A stretch of DNA of 64,000 nt from a bacterium C-53 (GTDB lineage: Bacteria > Bacillota > Clostridia > Lachnospirales > Lachnospiraceae): assembly GCA_003612525.1 (NCBI GenBank), contig RAZD01000013.1, forward strand, positions 37,635 through 101,634, in the 5' to 3' direction. Of this stretch, positions 28,148 through 36,889 are shown in pieces. The translations under genes were made by a program, and so were the position numbers. Every line of letters begins with the position of its first letter. Within the stretch, counting starts at the first letter, position 1. The notes beneath the pieces are model-generated. The model was not told the DNA's origin. It ran no database searches and was given only the letters and a program-made list of their open reading frames with translations.

Positions 28148-28831
28148 TCAGCCGCAAAGTACCGTGACCAACGATCTGTATCTGTCTGTTTTCTGGTCAA
28201 TATCTTCCTTCGAAACTCCGTAAAATAAATATATATCCTTTTGAATCGGCTCCATTATCTTCTTATCTCCGCTGTAAGATACCTGGATAATTGAATGAAC
28301 CGTATCGGTCTCAACCTGGAGGCTTCCCTGCGCCCCTCGCTCTATAACTAACATATGATAATCCGTAGGGAATACATCATTTGGAATCTCCGCCACCCGC
28401 TTCAGACATTTCTCTCTCCACTCGTCAATCTGATGCATCCATTCCTGTACGGCCTGCTGATCTTTAAAGTCACGAGGAGACTCAAACCTCTTTTCCTCTC
28501 CCAAAAGTTCCGGTCTGCTCCGTTGTATGAGGCTATATTTAAAATCAAGCTTTCGCTCATTATAATCATGATCATGACACGTTCGATCTGCCTTCCCCGC
28601 CTCCACTGCGCCATATTGTTTTTTTATGTACAGAATCGTATCCCCGACCGTATGCATTCCCGGCTTAATCGTCTTTTCCACGGCCTGTCTTCTTCTTCTG
28701 TACTTCCAGTTTCCGTATTCCATTTTCATACGTTTGAAAATATTTTTCTCTTTTCCGGGCCCTATCAGAAAAACCGATGTGGGACCATCCGCTCCTCCAA
28801 TTACAGAAACAGCTCTTGCCACTTTACTCAT
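28148..28831 (-). CDS. Uncharacterised protein with N-terminal GGADGPT decarboxylase-beta-like peptide
   Basis: The 227-residue protein starts MSKVARAVSVIGGADGPTS. The stretch VIGGADGPTSVFLIG at residues 10-24 closely resembles the conserved membrane motif of the beta subunit of sodium-pumping decarboxylases (OadB/GcdB), but nothing else in the protein does: the rest is soluble and charged. It has a basic segment (YRRRRQAVEK), a CHDHDYNERK motif and a C-terminal acidic domain (VIERGAQGSLQVETD, SYSGDKKIMEPIQKDI). Annotation pipelines may call it a decarboxylase; I would not. It follows the LysR gene with a four-base overlap (ATGA), so the two are translationally coupled. Confidence 0.72.
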   Translation of the reverse strand: MSKVARAVSVIGGADGPTSVFLIGPGKEKNIFKRMKMEYGNWKYRRRRQAVEKTIKPGMHTVGDTILYIKKQYGAVEAGKADRTCHDHDYNERKLDFKYSLIQRSRPELLGEEKRFESPRDFKDQQAVQEWMHQIDEWREKCLKRVAEIPNDVFPTDYHMLVIERGAQGSLQVETDTVHSIIQVSYSGDKKIMEPIQKDIYLFYGVSKEDIDQKTDRYRSLVTVLCG

Positions 28832-29727
28832 ATGTACTCTCTCCTGCCTTTCAAATATTTTTGCAGTTCGGCCGAAATTGCGCTTATCCCCCTTCCCTTA
28901 TCCGAAACAAGGCATATTTTCCTGAGAGGAGGCTCATGGTTTAAAGGAATCCGTACAAGTTTCCGCTCCTGAAGCCACGATAGCGCCATCCTCTCCGGCA
29001 CAAACCCAATTCCCATATTCCCCAGAATCAGGGGGATCAGCAAATCAGACGTGGCGGCTTCCGTATCCGGCTCTATTTCAATGTGATTTTCCAGAAAAAA
29101 GTCTCTGTACCATTCATACGTGACAGTCCCTGTACCGAGTCCAACCCAGGGATGCGGTTTCAGATTATCAAAATCCTGTTTCTCTGAACCTAACATACTA
29201 TACTGGCGGCTGCCAACCAGTATTTCTTTAAACTCCGTAAGTTCGTCGCATACAAACTGTCCCGATACGTCAAACGGAGTCGTAACCACCGCAACGTCCA
29301 GACGGCCTCCGGCAAGACTTTTCAGTATTTCCAGCGTCGTGTGGTTGTGAATTTTCATTCTGACTTTCGGGTAAATTTCTCTGAATTCCTGTAAAGCATC
29401 CAGCAGGAATAAATGCAGAGCAGTTTCCGTCGCTCCGATTTCTATTGTTCCTGTGCCATCGGACGCGTGGGCGGAAATTTCTTCCTGCGCATTCTGGAGC
29501 TGGTTAAATGCAATCTCCACATGTGAATACAACCGTTTCCCTTCCTCGGTCAGACTGATTCCCCTTGCCTCCCGTACCAGAAGCCTGCATTGCAAAGACT
29601 CTTCCAGCAGTTTCATGATTCTTGTTATGTTGGGCTGGCTGCTTCGCATCGCTGCGGCAGCCTTTGTAAGATTTCCGTACTTTGCCACATAATAAAAAAC
29701 TTTATAATACTCAAAATTAATATCCAT
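28828..29727 (-). CDS. LysR-family transcriptional regulator
   Basis: This 299-residue regulator has the N-terminal winged helix (FYYVAKYGNLTKAAAAMRSS, then QPNITRIMKLLEESLQCRLL) and the two-lobed effector-binding domain from about residue 92 (GTGTIEIGATETAL, VAVVTTPFD, NMGIGFVPERMAL). It is divergent from a MATE pump across 125 bases, a classic arrangement for autoregulation and control of the partner gene. Its effector is unknown. Confidence 0.93.
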   Translation of the reverse strand: MDINFEYYKVFYYVAKYGNLTKAAAAMRSSQPNITRIMKLLEESLQCRLLVREARGISLTEEGKRLYSHVEIAFNQLQNAQEEISAHASDGTGTIEIGATETALHLFLLDALQEFREIYPKVRMKIHNHTTLEILKSLAGGRLDVAVVTTPFDVSGQFVCDELTEFKEILVGSRQYSMLGSEKQDFDNLKPHPWVGLGTGTVTYEWYRDFFLENHIEIEPDTEAATSDLLIPLILGNMGIGFVPERMALSWLQERKLVRIPLNHEPPLRKICLVSDKGRGISAISAELQKYLKGRREYI

Positions 29728-29762
29728 ATAATTTTTATATGCCTTATATATAATCTATGTAT

Positions 29763-29791
29763 TTTTCATATTTCTATTTCAGCATTATAAT
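29763..29791 (+). promoter_or_regulatory. Putative promoter of the MATE gene, in the LysR-MATE divergent region
   Basis: TATAAT at 29786-29791 is preceded after 17 bases by TTTTCA at 29763-29768. An AT-rich palindromic stretch (TTATATATAA, near 29744-29753) on the LysR side could be a regulator site, but I cannot define it. Confidence 0.5.
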
Positions 29792-29852
29792 ACGAAAACA
29801 GCAGCATGTAAATGAAAACTATTGAATAATACAGAAAGGCACGGTTATCACA

Positions 29853-31196
29853 ATGAACAAAAATCTGACAACGGGAAACCCACAGAAAGTATTATGGGCA
29901 TTCTGCCTTCCCATGTTTGGCAGCATTCTCTTCCAGCAGCTTTATAATATCGCCGATTCCTTCGTCGCCGGCAGGTTCATCGGGGAAAATGCACTCGCCG
30001 CCGTGGGAAACAGCTACAATATCACACTCATATTTATCGCATTCGCGTTCGGATGCAATATGGGATGCTCTGTCATCGTATCACAGCTTTTCGGAGCGGG
30101 AGACTACGCCCGGATGAAAACATCGGTCTATACAACCTTAATCGCATCCGCCATTCTCTGCGCCTTACTGATGCTCGCCGGCTTCCTCTCCTGCGGGACA
30201 CTACTGCGCCTTATGAAAACACAGGCGGAAATTATGCCGGACTCAATGCTCTACCTGAATATTTACATCCTGGGGCTTCCTTTTCTGTTTTTCTACAATA
30301 TTGCTACCGGAATCTTCTCTGCACTTGGCGATTCAAAAACGCCTTTTTTCTTTCTGGCATTCTCATCAACAGCCAATATTCTTGTCGATATCTTATTTGT
30401 AAAAACTTTCGGCATGGGAATTTCAGGTGTCGCATGGGCGACTTTTCTCTGTCAGGGAGTCAGCTGTGTCTGCTCCATTCTGCTGATTCTGAAAAGACTG
30501 TCAAAAATGAAAGTGAATGCAAAAATACCAGCATTTTCATGGGATTTATTCCGGAAAATTTCCACTATCGCCATTCCAAGTATTTTGCAGCAGTCCTTTA
30601 TATCCGTCGGAAATATGATGGTTCAGGGATGCATCAACAGTTTCGGAGTCAGTGTGGCGGCCGGCTATTCAGCCGCCGTGAAATTAAACAATCTTGTCAT
30701 TACCTCCTTCACCACCCTCGGGAACGGTGTTTCTAATTTTTCCGCGCAGAATATTGGCGCGGGCGCTTACATCCGTGTGAAAGAGGGCTTTCAGGCAGGA
30801 CTCAAACTCGTATGGACATTATGTGTTCCGATCTGCCTTCTGTATCTGTTTCTTGGAAAGTATCTGCTGCTCTTTTTTATGGACCAGTCTTCCGTGACAG
30901 CGCTTCACACCGGACAACAGTTTTTATGGATACTTTCTCCGTTTTATTTTATTGTATCCGCAAAACTTGTTTCTGATGGCGTCCTACGGGGAGCCGGGGC
31001 AATGGCACAGTTTATGACAGCTACTTTCACCGATCTTATTCTGCGCGTTATACTGGCATTTCTGTTTTCCGGGATTCTCGGCTCCGCTGTCGGCATCTGG
31101 CTCTCATGGCCCGTCGGGTGGTGTATTGGAACGGCTGTTTCTCTCCTCTTTTACCGCCGGGGATACTGGATGAAATCAAAGCCCGGCAGTCGCTAA
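29853..31196 (+). CDS. MATE family efflux transporter
   Basis: This 447-residue transporter has twelve hydrophobic segments. Family phrases near the N-terminus are LFQQLYNIADSFVAGRFIG and ALAAVGNSYNI; in the second half GYSAAVKLNNLVITS. The basic C-terminal tail ends in KSKPGSR. The gene is divergent from a LysR regulator that probably controls it. Substrates cannot be told from sequence. It belongs to the same broad group as the pumps at 20.2-21.5 kb and the wrecked one at 57.8-58.7 kb. Confidence 0.92.
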   Translation: MNKNLTTGNPQKVLWAFCLPMFGSILFQQLYNIADSFVAGRFIGENALAAVGNSYNITLIFIAFAFGCNMGCSVIVSQLFGAGDYARMKTSVYTTLIASAILCALLMLAGFLSCGTLLRLMKTQAEIMPDSMLYLNIYILGLPFLFFYNIATGIFSALGDSKTPFFFLAFSSTANILVDILFVKTFGMGISGVAWATFLCQGVSCVCSILLILKRLSKMKVNAKIPAFSWDLFRKISTIAIPSILQQSFISVGNMMVQGCINSFGVSVAAGYSAAVKLNNLVITSFTTLGNGVSNFSAQNIGAGAYIRVKEGFQAGLKLVWTLCVPICLLYLFLGKYLLLFFMDQSSVTALHTGQQFLWILSPFYFIVSAKLVSDGVLRGAGAMAQFMTATFTDLILRVILAFLFSGILGSAVGIWLSWPVGWCIGTAVSLLFYRRGYWMKSKPGSR

Positions 31197-31355
31197 GGCT
31201 GCCGGAAAATCCGGTCAGGAGACCGCCCGGGCGAACTGCCTGCACTTAATCCCATTCTATTTCATTCCCCTTTTCACATACAATCCGGTATAGGTCCTCC
31301 TTAGAATCTTATTTCCGAATGTCTGTTTTATTATTGTACCATACTCAAAAAAGAA

Positions 31356-31385
31356 TTTACATCCTTTATCCGATTGTGATACCAT
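31356..31385 (+). promoter_or_regulatory. Candidate promoter of bcp-yaaA
   Basis: TTTACA (31356-31361) and TACCAT (31380-31385) are separated by 18 bases, about 50 bases above the bcp start, which has a clear GAGGAGG site. I saw no clear PerR or Fur box. Confidence 0.4.
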
Positions 31386-31433
31386 AGCTAAGGAAATTGA
31401 AACAAGTCATATAAGCATGAGGAGGAACTATTT

Positions 31434-31886
31434 ATGTTAGAAGTCGGAATCAAAGCGCCGGCAATTGAACTGCCAGATCAGAACGGAACCGTCCACACCC
31501 TGGAGGAATACAAAGGAAAGAAAATCATATTATATTTCTATCCAAAAGATAACACACCTGGATGCACGAAGCAGGCATGCGGTTTTGCAGAACGTTATCC
31601 GCAGTTTACCGAAAAAGGAGCGGTCATAATCGGTATCAGCAAAGACAGCGTATCCTCCCATAAAAAATTTGAAGAAAAAAACAATCTGCCCTTTCCAATC
31701 CTTTCCGACCCGGAATTGACCGCAATCAAAGCATACGATGTCTGGAAAGAAAAGAAAAATTACGGCAAATCATACATGGGCGTCGTTCGCACCACGTATC
31801 TGATTGACGAGGAAGGGATTATCATTAAAGCAAATGATAAAGTAAAAGCTGCCGACGATCCTGAGAAAATGCTCGGAGAAATCTGA
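31434..31886 (+). CDS. bcp: Thioredoxin-dependent thiol peroxidase (Bcp-type peroxiredoxin)
   Basis: This 150-residue cytoplasmic peroxiredoxin reduces hydrogen peroxide and organic hydroperoxides. The active-site motif FYPKDNTPGCTKQACGF shows the peroxidatic Cys and a second Cys five residues on, the arrangement of the Bcp/PrxQ group. The start follows GAGGAGG by seven bases. Its stop overlaps the yaaA start by one base (TGATG), linking two peroxide-defence proteins in one operon. Confidence 0.95.
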   Translation: MLEVGIKAPAIELPDQNGTVHTLEEYKGKKIILYFYPKDNTPGCTKQACGFAERYPQFTEKGAVIIGISKDSVSSHKKFEEKNNLPFPILSDPELTAIKAYDVWKEKKNYGKSYMGVVRTTYLIDEEGIIIKANDKVKAADDPEKMLGEI

Positions 31887-32644
31887 TGAAAATTATACTC
31901 TCACCTGCGAAGAAAATGAATGTAAATTCAGATGCACTAAGCTGCAAAGGCCTGCCGGAATATCTGCCACAGACAGAAGAACTTTTGTCATGGCTTAAAT
32001 CGAAGTCATATGCGGATTTAAAAAAGCTCTGGGGTTGTAATGACAAAATTGCCGAACAAAATTTCAGGCGGTTCAAACAGATGAACCTGTACCAAAATCT
32101 GACACCCGCAATACTGTCTTATGAAGGCATTGCCTATCAGTATATGGCTCCTGCCGTATTTGAAGACAGCCAGCTTATCTATATACAGGAGCATCTGCGT
32201 ATCCTGTCAGCCTTCTACGGAGTGTTAAAACCAATGGACGGCGTGACGCCGTACCGCCTGGAAATGCAGGCAAAAGCTGCCCTCGGAGGCCATAAGAATT
32301 TGTATGATTTCTGGGGAAGACGATTATACGATGCGGTCAGAGAGGAGAACGGCATTATTCTGAATCTGGCCTCCAAAGAATACTCAAAATGCATTGAAAA
32401 CCATATAACACCTGAAGACACATGCGTCACATGTGTCTTCGGTGAGTGGGTTGACGGTAAGATCGTGCAGAAAGGCACTTACGCTAAGATGGCACGCGGT
32501 GAAATGGTACGGTTTATGGCAGAAAATAAAATTGAAACGCCATCGGAAGTAAAAAATTTTGACCGGTTACATTACAGGTACTGCGACGAATTGTCTTCCG
32601 AACACGAATATGTGTTTGTGAAGTCCACCGAGACAGCATCCTGA
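31886..32644 (+). CDS. yaaA: Peroxide stress protein YaaA
   Basis: This 252-residue DUF328/YaaA protein is associated with limiting free iron and oxidative DNA damage during peroxide stress. Family features are the opening KIILSPAKKMN, the region YDFWGRRLYDAV, NLASKEYSKCI, and the end GEMVRFMAENKI with FDRLHYRYCDELSSE. Translation is coupled to bcp by a one-base overlap. It converges with the GNAT gene 20 bases downstream. Confidence 0.94.
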   Translation: MKIILSPAKKMNVNSDALSCKGLPEYLPQTEELLSWLKSKSYADLKKLWGCNDKIAEQNFRRFKQMNLYQNLTPAILSYEGIAYQYMAPAVFEDSQLIYIQEHLRILSAFYGVLKPMDGVTPYRLEMQAKAALGGHKNLYDFWGRRLYDAVREENGIILNLASKEYSKCIENHITPEDTCVTCVFGEWVDGKIVQKGTYAKMARGEMVRFMAENKIETPSEVKNFDRLHYRYCDELSSEHEYVFVKSTETAS

Positions 32645-32664
32645 TCACTCCCATAAATCTGGTC

Positions 32665-33459
32665 TCACCCAGTGCAGCCCGTGAAGGAATAACCGCTGTT
32701 CCATACTTCATAGGCCGTATACTCATGGCTGAAATGATAACCCAGCTTTTCAGCCAGCGCGACTGACCACAGATTCTGGGCATCCCAGCTTGGATACAGC
32801 TTCCGCTCCTGACATTCCAGAATCAGTTTCGCGCCACACACAGATGCCAGACCCATTCTCCTGTAATCCTCTCTTGTATCTATCTCTATCTCAATCCCGT
32901 CTTTGTACCGGGAATAGGAAGAGGCGCCCGAAACAATTGTTCCATCTTTTAATACCGCAATTCCCAGACCCAGCTGTTTATAGGCCTCATAATTTTCAAA
33001 TTGCGACACCAAATCCACAGCCCAGCCACTCGCCCTGCATTGACCATAAATACCTTCATCGATCAATTGCAGCTTATATTCTCCGGATAAGGCATCTACG
33101 ATGCCTTCCAGTTTTCTCCTGTCAAATACATCCTTCTCCTTTTTCATCGCATATCTAACCGTCCGCCTTGCACGCTCTCCGTAGACTTCCTCAATCGTCC
33201 TTTCCCACTCCGCATTCCGGGGAACCATAATCTTAAAACCGCCGGAATTCCATAAGGATTCGCAGCATGCCAATTCTCTGCTTTCAAGTCCTGCCAGAAA
33301 ACAGAAATCGCCGGAAATAATGATAGCGGAGCATGGATTTACAGGGTCTGTCACGTACATTTTTCCCATGATTCCCTGCAACGCAGACCAGACTATGGTT
33401 TCGTCCCAGTTTTCAAACAGCTGATTCGTTTTTTCCGAACTTCTGATTTCGTATACCAT
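32665..33459 (-). CDS. GNAT-family acetyltransferase
   Basis: This 264-residue protein has a divergent N-terminal half and a C-terminal GNAT fold. The acetyl-CoA loop region appears as EIEIDTREDYRRMGLASVCGAKLI at about residues 195-218, split here by the family's R-x-x-G-x-A pattern (RRMGLA). It resembles the zwittermicin-resistance-like GNAT group by length and by LGYHFSHEYTAYEV at the end. It is the second gene after the PUA-like protein (nine-base gap), so the two probably share a transcript. The substrate is unknown. Confidence 0.8.
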   Translation of the reverse strand: MVYEIRSSEKTNQLFENWDETIVWSALQGIMGKMYVTDPVNPCSAIIISGDFCFLAGLESRELACCESLWNSGGFKIMVPRNAEWERTIEEVYGERARRTVRYAMKKEKDVFDRRKLEGIVDALSGEYKLQLIDEGIYGQCRASGWAVDLVSQFENYEAYKQLGLGIAVLKDGTIVSGASSYSRYKDGIEIEIDTREDYRRMGLASVCGAKLILECQERKLYPSWDAQNLWSVALAEKLGYHFSHEYTAYEVWNSGYSFTGCTG

Positions 33460-33468
33460 CGTTCCCTC

Positions 33469-34602
33469 TTACTCCCGATCTCTTTTCATAATTGTTTCAA
33501 TATGAAGAATGGTGGCAGAATCCGGTTCCACCTGTAACCGCTCTGCCGATCTTGCCAGCGCTTCCGCATTCATCTCAATTGTGCTGATTTCAAGCCTGCG
33601 CTGTCTTTCCAGGTTGTCGAGCCTTTTCTCCAATACTTCCTCTTCAATAAGAGCTGTTTCCGCTTCCATCCTTTTCAGCTCGATCTCCTGTTTTTTCCTA
33701 TTATAATCCCTGTTTATGATATCCTTGATAACCCCAAGAATCGAAGGTAACTCACAATCTTTTATCCTGCCTCCAAATACAATCAGATAGCAGACGAAAA
33801 GATTGATTCCATTCTCTTTTATAAAATCACCGATCTGGAGCAGAATATCTCCCGGCGAATGAAGCGCTGTCTTTACCGTTACCATTGAAGGCGCATCCTT
33901 TGATATGATTTTCGCCGCGCACAAAATAAACTCTGATAAATCCACCGCGCTGATGTTATCCCGTTGCCGCACACGGAAAGTCAGCGTAAGTTTCCCCTTG
34001 TACAGAAACGCATCATAACAACTGCTTAAGATAATTTCCGAGAATTCACTTAAATCGCTCAAACTGTGTCTGTTGACTGCCATTACATTCACAAGATATG
34101 GATTCATTGCAGAATTCCTCTCCAGAGTTCGCAGCACTTCGATTCTCCTCCGTTTCACATACGGACATGAAAAGTGATCACGGTTATACACTGCCGTCTC
34201 TATATCTTTGTGGACCTGTATTTCGAACTGAGGAGTCAGTTTTTCGCGGTTCGCTTCATAATATTCTCCAATTTTTGCAAATGCCACCTGCCGTTCCCCG
34301 ACAATCATTGCGATATCATCCTTATTCAATTGATTGCAGAATCTGGCGCACTTGCTTACCGAAGCTCCCGGAGCCTGTCCGCCGTAAATCTTCCTGACCT
34401 TCTCCTTCAAAATATTTTCCCGCTCCCCTGACAAGCTTTCCTGAACATCTTCCTTTGTCACAGCATTCCAGCCGATTGCAATAAATTCTTCCCGGATAAA
34501 TTCGTCAAAGAAAAAACCTTCTTTTGTCCTCACCATCCAGAATTTAATATCATCTGAAATCACCGGTATATCCATATTCGGAATATTTCTGACTTCATTC
34601 AT
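33469..34602 (-). CDS. Uncharacterised protein with N-terminal PUA/EVE-like domain and C-terminal coiled coil
   Basis: The protein (377 aa from ATG 34602 with AGAGGA upstream) opens with FWMVRTKEGFFFDEFIREE and IAIGWNAV, the pattern of the EVE/PUA-like domain found in front of Mrr-type nucleases, and AMIVGERQVAFAKIGEYYE is its usual continuation. No PD-(D/E)xK nuclease motif is seen after it. The middle (about 145-285) is mixed alpha/beta and the last 90 residues are a strongly charged helix (KKQEIELKRMEAETALIEEE), likely a coiled coil. It might bind modified nucleic acid, which is inference. It precedes a GNAT gene by nine bases. Confidence 0.65.
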   Translation of the reverse strand: MNEVRNIPNMDIPVISDDIKFWMVRTKEGFFFDEFIREEFIAIGWNAVTKEDVQESLSGERENILKEKVRKIYGGQAPGASVSKCARFCNQLNKDDIAMIVGERQVAFAKIGEYYEANREKLTPQFEIQVHKDIETAVYNRDHFSCPYVKRRRIEVLRTLERNSAMNPYLVNVMAVNRHSLSDLSEFSEIILSSCYDAFLYKGKLTLTFRVRQRDNISAVDLSEFILCAAKIISKDAPSMVTVKTALHSPGDILLQIGDFIKENGINLFVCYLIVFGGRIKDCELPSILGVIKDIINRDYNRKKQEIELKRMEAETALIEEEVLEKRLDNLERQRRLEISTIEMNAEALARSAERLQVEPDSATILHIETIMKRDRE

Positions 34603-34776
34603 TGTATTTTTCCTCTTTTGTACCATCTTTTTACATATGTTTTCGGTTATTCAAAGTATATATGATGCGGTAACAGTTTTCAATCTCTTGTTTCCTTCTG
34701 AAAAAGCATGTGATAAAATAGGAGATGGTTAAAAGCATCTGAAAAAACAAATGTTATAAAAAGGCAGGTCACCGCA

Positions 34777-35058
34777 ATGAGCAATCGTGAAACAGTACGT
34801 AAATATCTAAAATTCTACGGCAGAGTGCAGGGAGTGGGGTTTCGATACAATGCGCACTACAGTGCATTAAAGCTTGGCCTCACCGGATGGGTTCGCAATG
34901 AATGGGACGGAAGTGTGGAAATGGAAATCCAGGGAACGGAAGCACAGATACAAAAGCTTCTTGCAATGCTTAACAGTGAACGCTTTATCCGAATTGAAAA
35001 TATAGAGGAACAGGATATTCCCGTAGTGGAAACAGAAAGTAAATTCAGGGTACGATAG
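34777..35058 (+). CDS. acyP: Acylphosphatase
   Basis: This 93-residue enzyme hydrolyses acyl phosphates. The phosphate-binding loop GRVQGVGFRY and the catalytic Asn region TGWVRNEWDGSVEM are both present, at the usual places (about residues 15-24 and 37-50). It is a single-gene unit with AAGGCAGG above the start and a strong terminator below. Confidence 0.93.
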   Translation: MSNRETVRKYLKFYGRVQGVGFRYNAHYSALKLGLTGWVRNEWDGSVEMEIQGTEAQIQKLLAMLNSERFIRIENIEEQDIPVVETESKFRVR

Positions 35059-35081
35059 TGACACGAATTTTCTCATAAAGA

Positions 35082-35127
35082 GCCGCCGCATCCATGATTC
35101 ATCTAATCATTCATGCGGCGGCCCTTT
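35082..35127 (+). terminator. Strong terminator after acylphosphatase, probably shared with the PTS operon
   Basis: The arms GCCGCCGCATCCATGATT (35082-35099) and AATCATTCATGCGGCGGC (35105-35122) pair almost throughout. CCTTTT follows on the plus strand; on the minus strand TCTTTAT follows, so it may stop the convergent PTS transcript too. Confidence 0.85.
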
Positions 35128-35164
35128 TCACCATCCCAAATCGTCTAAAAACAGCGCAGGCCCT

Positions 35165-35449
35165 TTACGCCTGGTCTTCCTCAAATACCGCTTTTAACTT
35201 TTCCTGAACTTCTTTTACCGCAACCATATTGTTCAGTCCAATCGCTTTTCCTGCCTTCTGTGCATTTGGCAGAAGGTCGGCGCTGCAAATGAAGAGATCG
35301 GCCGCACCAGGTATCACATCATCAATCGTTGAATGCTCTACTGTCACTCCTTCTATTCCCAGATTTTTTAACGCCTTTTTTGCATTCATCTCCATAACAA
35401 AAGAAGTGCCTAATCCTGAACCGCAGAAACACATTATTTTTTTAATCAT
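35165..35449 (-). CDS. PTS ascorbate/galactitol-type EIIB subunit
   Basis: This 94-residue phosphocarrier has the N-terminal active-site loop MCFCGSGLGTSF, in which one of the two Cys residues (7 or 9) takes the phosphate. The fold matches the lactose/ascorbate IIB type (UlaB-like). It follows the EIIC gene by 27 bases and is the last gene of the operon. Confidence 0.88.
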   Translation of the reverse strand: MIKKIMCFCGSGLGTSFVMEMNAKKALKNLGIEGVTVEHSTIDDVIPGAADLFICSADLLPNAQKAGKAIGLNNMVAVKEVQEKLKAVFEEDQA

Positions 35450-35476
35450 CCTAATTTTCCTCCTGAATTTCTATAT

Positions 35477-36865
35477 TTAATTTTGCTGTTTCACTTCTTT
35501 CTTCCCGAAAACAAGATTATAAATAATGGGAAGCAGGAACAAAACAATAATTATGCCAAGCAAAACATCGCCACTTACTATCTTCGTAAGATTGCCAAAC
35601 ACAATGCCTACCAGTGTAAAATCCGTATCCGAAAACGTTGTATTGGCAAATCCCAGAGAACTGAGCACCGGATACATCCAGGCAATCAGGAAAGTTGCCA
35701 CAACACCATGCACAAACGCACCTGCAATACATCCCTTCAAACCGCCTCTGGCATTGCCGCATACACCTGCTGTTGCCCCGCAGAAGAAGTGCAGTACCGC
35801 TCCCGGAAGGATAATGGCAACCGCAAGACCTGCATTCCCCATCAGTGCAAGAACCGCCAATGAAACAATACCTCCGACAAAGGAACAGAAAAATCCAATC
35901 AAAACCGCATTGGGTGCAAACGGAAACACGATCGGGCAGTCAAGCGCCGGTTTTGCATTCGGCACAAGCTTTTCAGATATGCCCTTGAAAGCCGGAACAA
36001 TTTCATTAATCAACATACGAACACCTGACAAAACAATATAAATGCCTGCCGAAAACGTGATCGATTTTATAATTGAAAACAGTACCCAGTTATCCGCGCC
36101 AAGAATCTCTGTCGCTTCCGCCGGTGCAGTAAACACAGCGGCTCCTGCAACAACGATATAGCACAGAAACATTGCCAGAGCAATTGAAATTGTATTTTCT
36201 CTTAGAAATGACAATGTCGTCGGAAAATGAATGTCCTCTGTAGTCGTGGTATCCTCCTTTTTCCCAAACAGTTTCCCGATCTGGGCGCTCAGCCAGTAAC
36301 ATCCGCTTCCAAAATGACCAAGTGCAAGGGAATCATCTCCCGTAACCTCTTCAATGGTCGGCTGCATCAGTGCAGGGAATACAGACATCAAAAGTCCCAG
36401 AAGCAGCGCACCCGCAAGAATCATTTTCGCGCCTGTCAGCCCACTGATCGACATAATAATGGAAATCAGACATGACATATACAAGGCATGATGCCCGGTT
36501 AAGAAGATATACTTCAGTCTTGAAAACCGTGCGAGAACAATATTCGCACACATGCCAAGCGCGAATATGGAAGCGGTCTGTACCGCGAAACTGTTAAGCG
36601 CCACCGAAGTGATCGCTTCATTATTCGGAACGACACCCTCTACATGGAAAGCCGCCTGAAACAGATTTCCAAATGGTATAATGGAAGCCTGCACCACATC
36701 CGCTCCGGCATTCAATACAATGAATCCAAGTATGGTTTTAATGGTTCCTTTTATACAGGTCTGCATATCCTGACGCTGGAGAAGCAGGCCTAAAAGTGCG
36801 ATAAGTCCGACAAAGATTGCCGGGGTGGACAGCACCTGCTGAATAAACTGTAATATACCAAGCAT
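35477..36865 (-). CDS. PTS ascorbate-type EIIC permease (UlaA-like)
   Basis: This 462-residue protein has about eleven hydrophobic helices. Family-typical stretches are LTGHHALYMSCLISIIM, FGSGCYWLSAQIGKLFGKKE, and FCGATAGVCGNARGGLKGC, the last typical of the UlaA/SgaT group. It should import and, with EIIA and EIIB, phosphorylate its sugar. No ascorbate catabolic genes (UlaG, UlaD, UlaE, UlaF types) are present in the window, so the true substrate is open. Confidence 0.9.
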   Translation of the reverse strand: MLGILQFIQQVLSTPAIFVGLIALLGLLLQRQDMQTCIKGTIKTILGFIVLNAGADVVQASIIPFGNLFQAAFHVEGVVPNNEAITSVALNSFAVQTASIFALGMCANIVLARFSRLKYIFLTGHHALYMSCLISIIMSISGLTGAKMILAGALLLGLLMSVFPALMQPTIEEVTGDDSLALGHFGSGCYWLSAQIGKLFGKKEDTTTTEDIHFPTTLSFLRENTISIALAMFLCYIVVAGAAVFTAPAEATEILGADNWVLFSIIKSITFSAGIYIVLSGVRMLINEIVPAFKGISEKLVPNAKPALDCPIVFPFAPNAVLIGFFCSFVGGIVSLAVLALMGNAGLAVAIILPGAVLHFFCGATAGVCGNARGGLKGCIAGAFVHGVVATFLIAWMYPVLSSLGFANTTFSDTDFTLVGIVFGNLTKIVSGDVLLGIIIVLFLLPIIYNLVFGKKEVKQQN

Positions 36866-36889
36866 AATTATACTCCTTTTCTCTTCATC

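Noticed and set aside
31176..31230. Terminator after the second MATE gene
   Set aside because: A GC-rich hairpin overlaps the stop codon, but no T run follows.
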